64,000 nucleotides of DNA from the NCBI RefSeq assembly GCF_963667135.1, contig NZ_OY762974.1:992001-1056000 (forward strand), written 5' to 3'. This stretch comes from an uncultured Macellibacteroides sp. (GTDB taxonomy: Bacteria; Bacteroidota; Bacteroidia; Bacteroidales; Tannerellaceae). Made by a program: the position numbers and the translations under genes. Below the pieces are notes generated by a model. The model made no database searches, had not been told where the DNA came from, and saw only the letters and a program-made list of their open reading frames with translations. Shown here piece after piece: positions 19,298-27,578 of the stretch; positions within the stretch are counted from its first letter, which is position 1, and each line of letters starts with the position of its first letter.

Positions 19298-20173
19298 TTA
19301 TTTTGTAACTGTGGCAAGTAAATAATCCTTTTGATACTGTAAAGGTGTTTTTCCTTTAAACTCTTTAAATTGATGATGAAAGTTTGAAGCATTGTTGTAT
19401 CCGCAGGCGTAGCACACCTCGGCAACATTCAGTTCGTTTTCCATTAGTAGCTTACATGCATACCCGATACGAACCTCCATCAGAAACTGAACATACGTCT
19501 TTCCGGTTTTTTGTTTAAAATAGCGGCAAAACGATTCTTTCGAAAGATTAAGCTGATCTGCCACATCGGTAATGCTAATATCCTTTTGAAAATTTTTAAA
19601 CGTGAAGTTGTAAATCTTATTAATACGCGAATTGTCGCTTATCGAAAAACTGTTGGTAAAGCCCTTGCTGGCAATTAAATCGTACTCTTTATCGCGGGCA
19701 ATCCGATGCAGTATCTTTAGCAATATAAATAACCTTTCTGAATAATCGGCTTCATACAAGGTAAACATCTCTTTTTCAAGGAAAGCCAACGTCTCTCCCT
19801 TTACGGACAAGCCATAGGTGGTAAGGGAGAAAAGTTCCTTTACAGGAGCCATTTCGGGTAAATCCATAAAAGCAGTCCCCAATACATCGGGAAAAAAGTG
19901 AACCACAATGGCCTCCACCTCTTTCTGCTCGTCGGCCCGCTCGTACGAAAGTGCGTGTGGAAGATAAGGCCCCGTAATAATCATATGACATCCTTCTGTG
20001 ATATTACTGGTACTATCTCCTACAATCTGAATTCCTTTTCCACCCCGAATAAGAAAAAGTTCTATTTCCGGATGGTGATGCCACAGGTTATACAGGGTGT
20101 TTGGACCTATATCTTTCCTTACATTAAATGAATATTCAGGATTGCGGGTTACACGACGTAAAGCAGGTTTCAT
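19298..20173 (-). CDS. AraC family transcriptional regulator with cupin sensor
   Basis: One-component regulator of 291 aa. The N-terminal half is an AraC-type cupin (LYNLWHHHPEIELFLIRGGKGIQIVGD at about 27-55). The C-terminal half has two helix-turn-helix units, ISITDVADQLNLSKESFCRYFKQKTGKTY and VAEVCYACGYNNASNFHHQFKEFKGKTPLQYQ. It is transcribed divergently from the kdgK-eda operon, with about 210 bp between starts, so control of that operon, perhaps by a uronate or gluconate catabolite, is a reasonable inference. Confidence 0.93.
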   Translation of the reverse strand: MKPALRRVTRNPEYSFNVRKDIGPNTLYNLWHHHPEIELFLIRGGKGIQIVGDSTSNITEGCHMIITGPYLPHALSYERADEQKEVEAIVVHFFPDVLGTAFMDLPEMAPVKELFSLTTYGLSVKGETLAFLEKEMFTLYEADYSERLFILLKILHRIARDKEYDLIASKGFTNSFSISDNSRINKIYNFTFKNFQKDISITDVADQLNLSKESFCRYFKQKTGKTYVQFLMEVRIGYACKLLMENELNVAEVCYACGYNNASNFHHQFKEFKGKTPLQYQKDYLLATVTK

Positions 20174-20382
20174 CTCTTTTTTACTTTTTTGCAGTATTTA
20201 GAAGCAAAGATGCTACTATTATTCAATATAAAGGCATAAAAAAACACATTATATGCGCTATTCTGCCGAATAACATATAAAACATAGATAATATAATACA
20301 GTAAATAGGCATAATAACAAAGTAGCGCTACCTATAAAACCTTTACTTTTGCATCAGGAAATAATTTAAACATCAGCAGTTT

Positions 20383-21426
20383 ATGAAAAAGAGAATTGTA
20401 ACATTCGGAGAAATTATGTTGCGGTTGGCCACACCGGATAACCTTCGTTTTAATCAAAGCAACCAATATATTGCTTCTTTTGGCGGGGGCGAAGCCAACG
20501 TGGCCGTTTCATTGGCAAATTATGGTTTGGACGCTTCGTTTGTAACGCGTCTTCCGCAAAACGACATTGCACGTGCCTGTTTGATGGACTTACATAAATA
20601 TGGGGTAGATACATCATCTATTATATATGGAGGCGAACGCCTCGGCATTTATTTTCTGGAAACCGGAGCTGTTGCCCGTGCAAGCAAGGTAGTGTACGAC
20701 CGCGCTCATTCTTCAATCGCAGATATTCAGCCCGGCATGATTAACTGGAGAGAGGTATTGAAAGAGGCAAGCTGGTTTCACTGGACTGGCATCACCCCTG
20801 CTCTGTCGCAAGGTGCTGCCGATGCGTGTCTGGAGGCAATTCAGACCGCCAACGAAATGGGTGTTCCTGTTTCGTGCGACCTGAACTATCGCAAGAACCT
20901 GTGGAAATATGGCAAAACAGCCTCCGAAGTGATGCCTGCTCTTGTAGCAGGTTGCGATGTTCTTTTAGGCAACGAAGAAGATGCAGAGAAAGTATTTGGC
21001 ATCAAACCCGAAGGTTTTGACGTTAGCCAGACTTCCGGTACTGTTAACGCAGGTGAGTTTGAGTCGGTTTGCCGTCAGCTGCAGAGCCGCTTTCCCCGTG
21101 CAAAAAAGGTGATCATCACCCTTCGCGGCTCAATAAATGCCAATCACAATACCTGGAGCGGCGTTCTGTTTAACGGAGAAAAGTTGTTTACAGCACCCTC
21201 GTACGACATTACACATATAGTTGACCGTGTTGGCGGCGGCGATTCCTTTATGGGTGGACTTATTTATGGTTTGCTTACCTACTGGGGAGACGACGAAAAA
21301 GCATTACGCTTCGCTGTAGCAGCCTCGTGCCTGAAGCATACAATCTACGGCGACTATAACCAGGTTACTGTCGGCGAGGTTGAGAATCTGATGAAAGGGG
21401 ATGGATCCGGACGAGTATCCCGGTAA
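20383..21426 (+). CDS. kdgK: PfkB-family sugar kinase, probable 2-dehydro-3-deoxygluconate kinase
   Basis: Phosphorylates 2-keto-3-deoxygluconate to KDPG, the substrate of the aldolase encoded 32 bp downstream; the substrate is assigned by that context. At 347 aa it shows the ribokinase/PfkB fold: N-terminal FGEIMLRLATPDNLRF, GGGEANVAVSLANYGL near residue 29, and the C-terminal anion-hole and catalytic Asp motif DRVGGGDSFMGGLIYG near residue 286. TACTTTTG at 20344-20351 resembles the -7 box. Confidence 0.9.
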   Translation: MKKRIVTFGEIMLRLATPDNLRFNQSNQYIASFGGGEANVAVSLANYGLDASFVTRLPQNDIARACLMDLHKYGVDTSSIIYGGERLGIYFLETGAVARASKVVYDRAHSSIADIQPGMINWREVLKEASWFHWTGITPALSQGAADACLEAIQTANEMGVPVSCDLNYRKNLWKYGKTASEVMPALVAGCDVLLGNEEDAEKVFGIKPEGFDVSQTSGTVNAGEFESVCRQLQSRFPRAKKVIITLRGSINANHNTWSGVLFNGEKLFTAPSYDITHIVDRVGGGDSFMGGLIYGLLTYWGDDEKALRFAVAASCLKHTIYGDYNQVTVGEVENLMKGDGSGRVSR

Positions 21427-21458
21427 ATAAAATTCAGTAATCGTTTATAGCTAAACAT

Positions 21459-22127
21459 ATGGCAAGATTTACAAAAATTCAGGTTATAACAGCCATGTCC
21501 ACCACCGGAATGGTACCTGTTTTCTATCACAAAGATACGGAAGTAGCCAAAGAGGTACTCAAAGCTTGTTACAATGGTGGAGTAAGGGCATTCGAGTTTA
21601 CAAACCGCGGCGACTTCGCCCACGAAGTATTCGGCGAACTGGTCAAGTTCGCTCAAAAAGAATGTCCGGATATGATCATGGGTGTCGGATCGATAGTAGA
21701 TCCTGCTACCGCATCCCTGTACATTCAACTGGGAGCCAATTTCGTAGTAGGTCCGTTGTTTAATCCGGAAATCGCAAAAGTCTGCAACCGCAGACTCATA
21801 CCCTATACACCTGGATGTGGCTCGGTGTCCGAAATAGGCTTTGCTCAGGAAGCCGGATGCGATTTATGTAAAGTATTCCCTGCCGGAAATGTAGGAGGAC
21901 CCTCTTTTGTAAAGAACGTAAAAGCCCCTATGCCCTGGTCGATGCTTATGGTAACAGGAGGTGTAGAACCAACCAAAGAAAATCTTTCGGGCTGGATGAA
22001 AGCCGGAGCCACCTGCGTAGGAATGGGCTCCAACCTATTCCCCGCAGATGTTATTGCCTCCAGATCGTGGGAAACCATCACACAATATTGCCGCGAAGCG
22101 CTGGATATTATCGCCAGCGTACGCTAA
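21459..22127 (+). CDS. eda: KDPG/KHG aldolase
   Basis: Class I aldolase that splits 2-keto-3-deoxy-6-phosphogluconate to pyruvate and glyceraldehyde 3-phosphate, completing uronate or Entner-Doudoroff-type breakdown with the upstream kinase. The 222-aa protein has the catalytic Glu in [12 protein letters not shown] (near residue 45) and the Schiff-base Lys in [16 protein letters not shown] (near residue 138). It ends at a strong terminator, so kdgK-eda is a two-gene operon. Confidence 0.95.
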   Translation: MARFTKIQVITAMSTTGMVPVFYHKDTEVAKEVLKACYNGGVRAFEFTNRGDFAHEVFGELVKFAQKECPDMIMGVGSIVDPATASLYIQLGANFVVGPLFNPEIAKVCNRRLIPYTPGCGSVSEIGFAQEAGCDLCKVFPAGNVGGPSFVKNVKAPMPWSMLMVTGGVEPTKENLSGWMKAGATCVGMGSNLFPADVIASRSWETITQYCREALDIIASVR

Positions 22128-22135
22128 AACACAAC

Positions 22136-22171
22136 AAGAAGGATGCCCCAAAAGGCATCCTTCTTTGATTT
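22136..22171 (+). terminator. Terminator after kdgK-eda
   Basis: A perfect 12-bp GC-containing stem (22136-22147 with 22154-22165), 6-nt loop, then TGATTT. Confidence 0.82.
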
Positions 22172-22189
22172 ACTCCATTCAACCAAAAC

Positions 22190-22375
22190 GAAAAACCATG
22201 AAATGATCTACCACCCACCACCTTTTACAAACAGGCCTCTGTAAATAAACACCATACCCTCCCATTTCCCTGATTCATCTACCACTAATCCCTCACCTAT
22301 TCCTCACCAATCAGTCACAAAAAATAGAAGTGTCACCGCAATAGCGTACAAGAAAATCTACACATTCGTTCCTAG
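22190..22375. other. G-poor, C-rich intergenic tract
   Basis: The plus strand at 22201-22320 contains only 6 G in 120 bases, with many ACC, CTCACC and TACCAC words. It has no ORF or hairpin and lies between the eda terminator and the end of the convergent DUF3307 gene. Confidence 0.4.
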
Positions 22376-22380
22376 CAAAG

Positions 22381-23088
22381 CTACTTAATTATAAATCCAG
22401 TTAAAATGGCTATGGTAAAACTGGTTAGAGTACCAACCAACACATATTCTGTCGTTTTGATGTCTTTTGCTTTATTGAGGTCTCCAAATCGGAAAACGGA
22501 TTTTGCAGCCAAAAGGAAACCAACTCCGTCCAAACTCCCGGATATGATAAATGTAAAAATCAATATACGTTCCAGATAGCCAATCCATTGTCCTGCATTT
22601 GGCAGGCTATTATTGAAACTATCATCAACATTCCATCTTTTTAGAAGTAAACTCATAAAAAGAGAACTTGGCTTAAGCATAAGTGCATATCCTATTAATA
22701 ATTTCCAAAACATGCTGTTGTCAACATTCAACAAACTCTGCAATTCTTGCCATAAATCACAATCCGTGATGTACAACCATAAAGCAAGTATAACAAGTAA
22801 GTGAGCCACCTGATCAATAACAAAAGCTTGTATGTCTTTAGCTTTCAGAGAACTTTTAATACTGTCTATTATAAAATGTGATACGAATATTACCAACGGA
22901 ATAATCCAATTGCTCCATTGAGAAACAAACAAGTATGTAACAAAGGCATGGATTGAACTATGAGTAAGCTGATACAGCCATCGTTTATTATCTGATACAT
23001 TTTTTCCCTCGTTCATCTTGTCTGTTTGCAAAAAGAAATCGGATAATATATGGGCAAAAAGCAGTCGAAATAGAAGTGCTAATGTCAT
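22381..23088 (-). CDS. DUF3307 polytopic membrane protein
   Basis: Inner membrane protein of 235 aa in the DUF3307 family. About six hydrophobic segments are visible: near 1-20, 42-78, 85-110, 122-145, 168-195 and 212-233. Family features include FAHILSDFFLQTDKMNEGK near the N-terminus and FVSHFIIDSIKSSLK near residue 70. The start codon overlaps the stop of the SatD-family gene by 4 bp (ATGA), so the two products are made together. Function unknown. The region is AT-richer than the neighbouring kdgK-eda and transpeptidase genes. Confidence 0.88.
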   Translation of the reverse strand: MTLALLFRLLFAHILSDFFLQTDKMNEGKNVSDNKRWLYQLTHSSIHAFVTYLFVSQWSNWIIPLVIFVSHFIIDSIKSSLKAKDIQAFVIDQVAHLLVILALWLYITDCDLWQELQSLLNVDNSMFWKLLIGYALMLKPSSLFMSLLLKRWNVDDSFNNSLPNAGQWIGYLERILIFTFIISGSLDGVGFLLAAKSVFRFGDLNKAKDIKTTEYVLVGTLTSFTIAILTGFIIK

Positions 23089-23720
23089 GGCTGTTTATTC
23101 ATAATTATTTGAGTGCAACGATTGATATAGGTACGTATGAGTTTTTCTTTTGCTACATTTGATAATTTGCTTATATTCTGAGATGATTGTCCTAATTTTT
23201 CTGCAATTTCTTTTTGGGTCATTTGATATGCCAAAGACATATATATTACCAAAGACTGACTTGAAGTCCAATTAGTTATAATATCATCTGCAAATGCCGT
23301 GCTAATCTTTAATTCTTCGTTGGCATCTTCCCATCGTGTACGTACTGCAAGATTTCGCTTGCCTAATTCATCAAACTCTCGACCTGATAGTCGGAAAGCT
23401 TCACCATCTGAAACTAAAATACTATCGGAAATAAACTCAATTTCACCAATACCAACAGCAATACGAGCATCCCAATTTTGTTTAGATCCTTTAGGTACAC
23501 GACTTTTCAATCCGGCTCTTAGCAAAATTGCAATCAGCATTGCCATTTCTGGACGATTAACTACAATCTGAAAACTATCGCCTCTATAAATTTCGCACTT
23601 CAATGGCGAAAAAACTTGTAGTTCTTCTGAAATAACAGAAATAGCGGTCAACAAATCCTTTCTCTGTTCAATTGGAATTGAAGTTGAGTCTATTATATCT
23701 CCTGTAATTATACCATTCAT
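23085..23720 (-). CDS. SatD-family protein with cyclase-like N-domain and C-terminal HTH
   Basis: Protein of 211 aa in the SatD family (named from Streptococcus mutans; biochemical role unclear). The N-terminal 120 residues line up by eye with class III nucleotide cyclases. Asp8 (GDIIDST) and Asp48 (YRGDSF), 40 residues apart, sit where the two metal Asp residues are; RIAVGIGEIE matches the strand after them; GEAFRLSGRE has Arg114 where cyclases have the transition-state Arg, with Arg110 replacing the usual Asn. Residues 160-190 form a helix-turn-helix (TQKEIAEKLGQSSQNISKL). It is coupled to DUF3307 by ATGA. Cyclase activity is an inference. Confidence 0.85.
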   Translation of the reverse strand: MNGIITGDIIDSTSIPIEQRKDLLTAISVISEELQVFSPLKCEIYRGDSFQIVVNRPEMAMLIAILLRAGLKSRVPKGSKQNWDARIAVGIGEIEFISDSILVSDGEAFRLSGREFDELGKRNLAVRTRWEDANEELKISTAFADDIITNWTSSQSLVIYMSLAYQMTQKEIAEKLGQSSQNISKLSNVAKEKLIRTYINRCTQIIMNKQP

Positions 23721-23742
23721 ATGACTTGAATTCTATTATAAA

Positions 23743-23750
23743 CAAAAGTA
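23743..23750 (-). promoter_or_regulatory. -7 box of the SatD/DUF3307 operon
   Basis: On the minus strand TACTTTTG occurs 23 bp upstream of the SatD start, matching the Bacteroidota -7 pattern TAnnTTTG. A TTG is found only 17 bp further upstream, a shorter spacer than usual. Confidence 0.4.
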
Positions 23751-23777
23751 ATAAAAATATAGCAATACAATCATATT

Positions 23778-23861
23778 TAGTTGTTTATTTTATATCAACC
23801 AAAAATAGTTGTTTTATTGAAATCAACCAAAACAGGTTGTTTATATCTTTCATTCAAATCA
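23778..23861. repeat. Three tandem 28-bp repeats with GTTG-N12-CAAC dyads upstream of SatD
   Basis: Units start at 23778, 23806 and 23834, exactly 28 bp apart. The first two each contain GTTG, 12 bp, CAAC; the third keeps only the GTTGTTTAT half. They lie just upstream of the putative promoter of the SatD gene, as expected for an operator or activator-binding array. The HTH of SatD itself is a candidate binder. Confidence 0.6.
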
Positions 23862-24240
23862 TTAACAAATAATCATTAAACGCAAAACCTCTAACAAGGA
23901 TTAATCCTTAATTATACCCGATTAAGAGCTATAAACAGGACATACCAAGGTATAAATATCAAACAAATTCAGGAGGAGGGTTAGACGAAAAGGCAGATGC
24001 AAGAGACAGATGGAAAGTATCTGTCTCTTGCATCTGTCACTCCTTGTTTCCCCATCAACAAATGGTTCTTACCCTAAAAGTGAGAAGTGAGAGATAAAAA
24101 TTGGATTATTTGATAATTACAAAATTTCGATTAACTTTGTAAGAGTACATATAATAGCATTCTCCCTATAGAAAATAAGACAAACGACAATATATTGTTT
24201 CTTATCAGCAAAACAATTATTTAACGAAATATAGATAAAT
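23862..24240. other. Intergenic stretch between SatD operator and L,D-transpeptidase
   Basis: Apart from the hairpin at 23992-24038 I see no gene, RNA or repeat here. The last 120 bases are AT-rich and should hold the promoter of the transpeptidase gene, but no clear TAnnTTTG box stands out. Confidence 0.4.
23992..24038. repeat. Strong 20-bp-arm hairpin of unknown role
   Basis: Arms 23992-24011 and 24019-24038 pair over 20 bp with one G-U, loop GGAAAGT. There is no T-run after it and the nearest plus-strand gene end is at 22127, so it is not an obvious terminator. Confidence 0.6.
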
Positions 24241-25272
24241 ATGAAGCGAGTACACCTGCTTTCACCATTACTGACGTTCTTATTTATCTTCACCTTTTGC
24301 TCACAAAAGGAGCGTACATCTGTACTGGAAGAAAGCAATGAACCCGACTCCATTTCCACCGTCATATCTGATTCCTTAACCGACTCCATAACCACCGCCC
24401 CGCCGGCGCCCATTATAATCGTCATCGAAAAGGAACTGCTTTACAACGAACATGGACTGACCGACGAATACCCTTACAAAGATACGGTCCGGAGTTTCCA
24501 ATGGGACAAGATCCGCGACCTGTTACATCTCCTGGATTCCGTCCAACAGGGACAAAATAATTGGGCTATCCTGCAAAACTACAAAAACAAGAATGGCGAA
24601 GCCCCGCTGGTCAAACAATTCAAACGCAACGTCTACAAGCGCATAACAGACATGCAGGAAGTAGAGCGTTTTCAGTCCGTTCCCCTGTTTCATCCCGCTG
24701 ATACGGTAACCGGAGAACGTTACGGGCGCGACGGCTCGCCAGTCAGATGCATCGGAGAAGAAGGCGGTTTAGCCCGTGTATGTCTCCTGTCATCAGACGA
24801 AGAGTGGTTGGTTCCAAAAAAATACGTCAAAGTGATCGGAGACACCATCACTTTCAGCCATGCCGTTTTTGTTGATCGGCACAACCAGAATATCACCACG
24901 CTGGAAAAGGTCGGCTCAAAGTGGCTGGTACGGAGCATGAATCCCATAACCTCCGGCTTGCACCGTCCTCCATACGCGCAGGAAACGCCATTAGGGATTT
25001 TCCTCATCCAGGATAAGAAACAAAAGATGATATATCATAAAGACGGTTCTACCGAAACGGGAGGTTTTGCTCCCTGGGCAAGCCGTTTTACCACCGGAGC
25101 TTACCTGCATGGCGTACCCGTGAATGTACCTCGCAAGGCCATGATCGAGTATAGTCCGAGCCTGGGTACAACGCCTCGTTCGCACATGTGTGTGCGTAAT
25201 GCCACCTCACACGCCAAATTTATATACGAATGGGCGCCAAAAGAAAAAACGGTAGTATTTGTACTGGAATAG
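24241..25272 (+). CDS. YkuD-type L,D-transpeptidase lipoprotein
   Basis: Predicted peptidoglycan L,D-transpeptidase anchored as a lipoprotein (signal peptide with Cys20 in FTFCS). A Ser/Thr/Pro-rich linker (about 26-60) and an SH3-like middle region (about 145-205) precede the C-terminal YkuD domain. The catalytic pattern is His290 (HGVPV) then SHMCVRN with nucleophile Cys317; families usually read SHGC, so Met replaces Gly. Length 343 aa. A second, different L,D-transpeptidase follows after 49 bp with its own promoter. GC content is higher than the SatD region upstream. Confidence 0.82.
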   Translation: MKRVHLLSPLLTFLFIFTFCSQKERTSVLEESNEPDSISTVISDSLTDSITTAPPAPIIIVIEKELLYNEHGLTDEYPYKDTVRSFQWDKIRDLLHLLDSVQQGQNNWAILQNYKNKNGEAPLVKQFKRNVYKRITDMQEVERFQSVPLFHPADTVTGERYGRDGSPVRCIGEEGGLARVCLLSSDEEWLVPKKYVKVIGDTITFSHAVFVDRHNQNITTLEKVGSKWLVRSMNPITSGLHRPPYAQETPLGIFLIQDKKQKMIYHKDGSTETGGFAPWASRFTTGAYLHGVPVNVPRKAMIEYSPSLGTTPRSHMCVRNATSHAKFIYEWAPKEKTVVFVLE

Positions 25273-25273
25273 G

Positions 25274-25302
25274 TTGTCGCACAGAATAATAGTATATCTT
25301 TG
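25274..25302 (+). promoter_or_regulatory. Promoter of second L,D-transpeptidase gene
   Basis: TTG at 25274-25276, 18-bp spacer, TATCTTTG at 25295-25302, 19 bp upstream of the ATG at 25322. This close fit to the Bacteroidota promoter also supports the 25322 start. Confidence 0.55.
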
Positions 25303-25321
25303 CACACGTAATTTATTTTTT

Positions 25322-25999
25322 ATGTATAAATTTTTATTTTTTATATTGTTTTTACTGACTCCTGTTCATTTCAACTCAACAACTTCCCGGTTAGAAGCCG
25401 CCGACAACCAATTGTCCGGAAGCATGCAGTTGTATATGGATATGCAGTTGTCAGGCCGGGTAAGTTATCCGGCTTTTGAGCAGGCGCTTTCCGGCTACGG
25501 AAAGATCGCGCACCGGAAAAATATTATGACGCTGATCGACTTCACCAAACCATCCTCGGAAGAACGTCTTTTCGTATTGGATATGGATCAGCGCTGTTTA
25601 TTATATTCCTCTGTTGTCTCACACGGCAGAAACAGCGGTGCCAATTATGCCACTTCCTTCTCCAATGAGACGGGCTCGTATCAAAGCTCCCTCGGATTTT
25701 ATGTAACCGAAAACACCTATAAAGGGAAAAACGGTTACTCCCTTATCCTGGACGGACTTGAAAAAGGGTTCAACGACCGGGCCAAGGAACGCGCCATTGT
25801 AATCCACGGAGCCGCCTATTCCAATCCTTCGGTAATCGCCAATACAGGAAGGCTAGGCCGCAGCCAGGGGTGTCCGGCACTACCCAAAGCAATCAGCGCC
25901 AAAATCATCGATGCCATTAAAGGCGGCAGTGTATTGTATATCTATGCCGATAATTCCGAGTACTCCCAGAAAAGTGACTTCCTGAACACAAACAGCTGA
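25322..25999 (+). CDS. Murein L,D-transpeptidase catalytic-domain family protein (YkuD_2)
   Basis: Periplasmic protein of 225 aa with an N-terminal signal peptide (about 1-18) and a YkuD_2-type catalytic domain. His162 (VIHGAAYSN) and Cys184 (GRSQGCPALP) form the expected catalytic pair. The start at 25322 is preferred to the longer upstream frame because it gives the signal peptide directly and follows a good promoter. It may crosslink peptidoglycan or attach proteins; substrate unknown. Confidence 0.88.
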   Translation: MYKFLFFILFLLTPVHFNSTTSRLEAADNQLSGSMQLYMDMQLSGRVSYPAFEQALSGYGKIAHRKNIMTLIDFTKPSSEERLFVLDMDQRCLLYSSVVSHGRNSGANYATSFSNETGSYQSSLGFYVTENTYKGKNGYSLILDGLEKGFNDRAKERAIVIHGAAYSNPSVIANTGRLGRSQGCPALPKAISAKIIDAIKGGSVLYIYADNSEYSQKSDFLNTNS

Positions 26000-26014
26000 G
26001 TTTGTTCGCATGAA

Positions 26015-26046
26015 TTTGTTGGTATTGATTATAAATTGTATTTTTG
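26015..26046 (+). promoter_or_regulatory. Promoter of cupin gene
   Basis: TTTG at 26015-26018, a 20-bp spacer and TATTTTTG at 26039-26046: an exact match to the Bacteroidota consensus spacing, 27 bp before the ATG. Confidence 0.65.
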
Positions 26047-26073
26047 TATTTACAATAAATACCCTGATTTATA

Positions 26074-26532
26074 ATGAAAAAAGTAGAAACAATTTCGGAA
26101 AACAAAAACTTCACGGCAATCAATGTCGGTAGTTTAGACAGTATCGTCGATTATTCTTTTATTCATCCGAAAACCCAAAAGGAAGTTACAGGGAAAGTCT
26201 TTGTTAAGGAAGCGACAAAGGCTACTGGTTCGGAAATCTCTTTTACAACAATTCCCCCACAGACTGAACTGCCTTACTTTCATATTCACGATAAGGACGA
26301 AGAGACTTATATTATCTTGAGAGGATCAGGGTATTATCAAGTAGATGAAGATTGTTTTCCTATAACCGAAGGCAGTGTTATCCGGGTTGCTCCGGCAGGT
26401 AAAAGAGGACTGTGTAACACATCAAACGAACCCATGGTTTACATTTGCATCCAAACCAAAGAAAATTCGCTTGAAGAACATACAACTGATGACGGAAGCA
26501 GGGTTGTTGTCGAACCCAAGTGGCGAAAGTAA
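26074..26532 (+). CDS. Cupin-domain protein
   Basis: Small cytoplasmic protein of 152 aa with one cupin fold. Motif 1 is LPYFHIHDKDEETYIILRGSGYYQVD (about 66-92, His and Glu metal ligands) and motif 2 is GSVIRVAPAGKRGLCNTSNEPMVYICIQ (about 99-126). His in motif 2 is absent from its usual place. Function is not predictable beyond small-molecule binding or isomerase-like activity. It has its own promoter and converges with the AlkD-like gene. Confidence 0.85.
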   Translation: MKKVETISENKNFTAINVGSLDSIVDYSFIHPKTQKEVTGKVFVKEATKATGSEISFTTIPPQTELPYFHIHDKDEETYIILRGSGYYQVDEDCFPITEGSVIRVAPAGKRGLCNTSNEPMVYICIQTKENSLEEHTTDDGSRVVVEPKWRK

Positions 26533-26582
26533 AATTGCTTTCTACCTGACTACTTTTGTTGGTTGATTTGTATATCGCAGGT

Positions 26583-27293
26583 TTATCTTTTCATGGCTTG
26601 CGCTTTCATCTCCTGCGGCATTTTTTCAATGGCGTAGCGAAGGGCTGTTCTGGGCATTGTGGTCTTGTTTTTCAATACAAAATCAAGAACTTCTGTCTGG
26701 TAAGCTTGGCTTGCTGCCTTCAACATCCAACCGTAACCTTTTTGCACCAAATCGTCTTTATCAGCAAGAAGTATCTCTGCTATTTCAAAAATGTCGTTCA
26801 GAAATAAACCTTTCCGCGCCGGAATTATCAGCGTAACGGCTGCTGCGCGACGCATCCAGCGGTTTTCGGAAGTTGCCCATTCTTTCAGTTTAGACAGAAA
26901 TTGGGGATACATTTCAATAAACTCCCCAACAGTGTGATTACATAAAGTATCGCAAGATGCCCAGTTATCTACATAGTTTTGCACCCAACGCTCGAAGACT
27001 TCAAAATCGGACGGCTCAAATTTCTTACAGATGGCATACGACCAGCTGCAGGCAATAAACGATTCTTCCAGCATGCCAGAACGCCAAAGCTCTTCGCATA
27101 AGTCAAAGACTTCTTGTTTGGATTTACTTCTTATTTCGGAGAGGAATGCACTGCTTATTTTATTAACAACCGGCACTTTTACACCATAAGCGGTAATTTG
27201 CTCTTTGAAGAAATGCTGCGCAGTATCCAGGGTTTTCTCGTCTACACTATTTTTAAGTTCCAAACGAACCTGTTCAATAATTGAGTTTTTCAT
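26583..27293 (-). CDS. DNA alkylation repair (AlkD-like) HEAT-repeat protein
   Basis: About 236 aa of paired helices typical of the AlkD/DNA alkylation repair family, whose glycosylases remove bulky alkylated bases. Recognisable segments are YGVKVPVVNKI near the start, NYVDNWASCDTLCNHTVGEFI near the middle and SENRWMRRAAAVTLIIPAR. The ATG at 27293 (MKNSII) is preferred to a TTG three codons upstream. The gene stands alone, and AlkD-like activity has not been shown for this subgroup. Confidence 0.87.
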   Translation of the reverse strand: MKNSIIEQVRLELKNSVDEKTLDTAQHFFKEQITAYGVKVPVVNKISSAFLSEIRSKSKQEVFDLCEELWRSGMLEESFIACSWSYAICKKFEPSDFEVFERWVQNYVDNWASCDTLCNHTVGEFIEMYPQFLSKLKEWATSENRWMRRAAAVTLIIPARKGLFLNDIFEIAEILLADKDDLVQKGYGWMLKAASQAYQTEVLDFVLKNKTTMPRTALRYAIEKMPQEMKAQAMKR

Positions 27294-27578
27294 GCCATTC
27301 AACAGTTATCATAAACATCCAATGATGTTTACGTGCTTTTGCCGTATTTTCATCATATAGAATACTGACACAAAAATAACCAGAATTTAAATGAATGACA
27401 AATGTTTTTTATAAATCCGTATTTTGATCTGTACCGAGAAAGTTAACTTAATTATTACTTATTAACGTATTATATTTTTGGTTCATAATTTATTGTTATA
27501 TGTTTGCAATTAGTTAATCTACTCTTAAAAAGAAGATTCAATGTCTCTAATCCACCTCGCTAATAATACTTATTACCT

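Noticed and set aside
23778-23861. 28-bp tandem repeats read as a CRISPR array
   Set aside because: The units adjoin with no spacers between them, the third is degenerate, and no cas gene is near.
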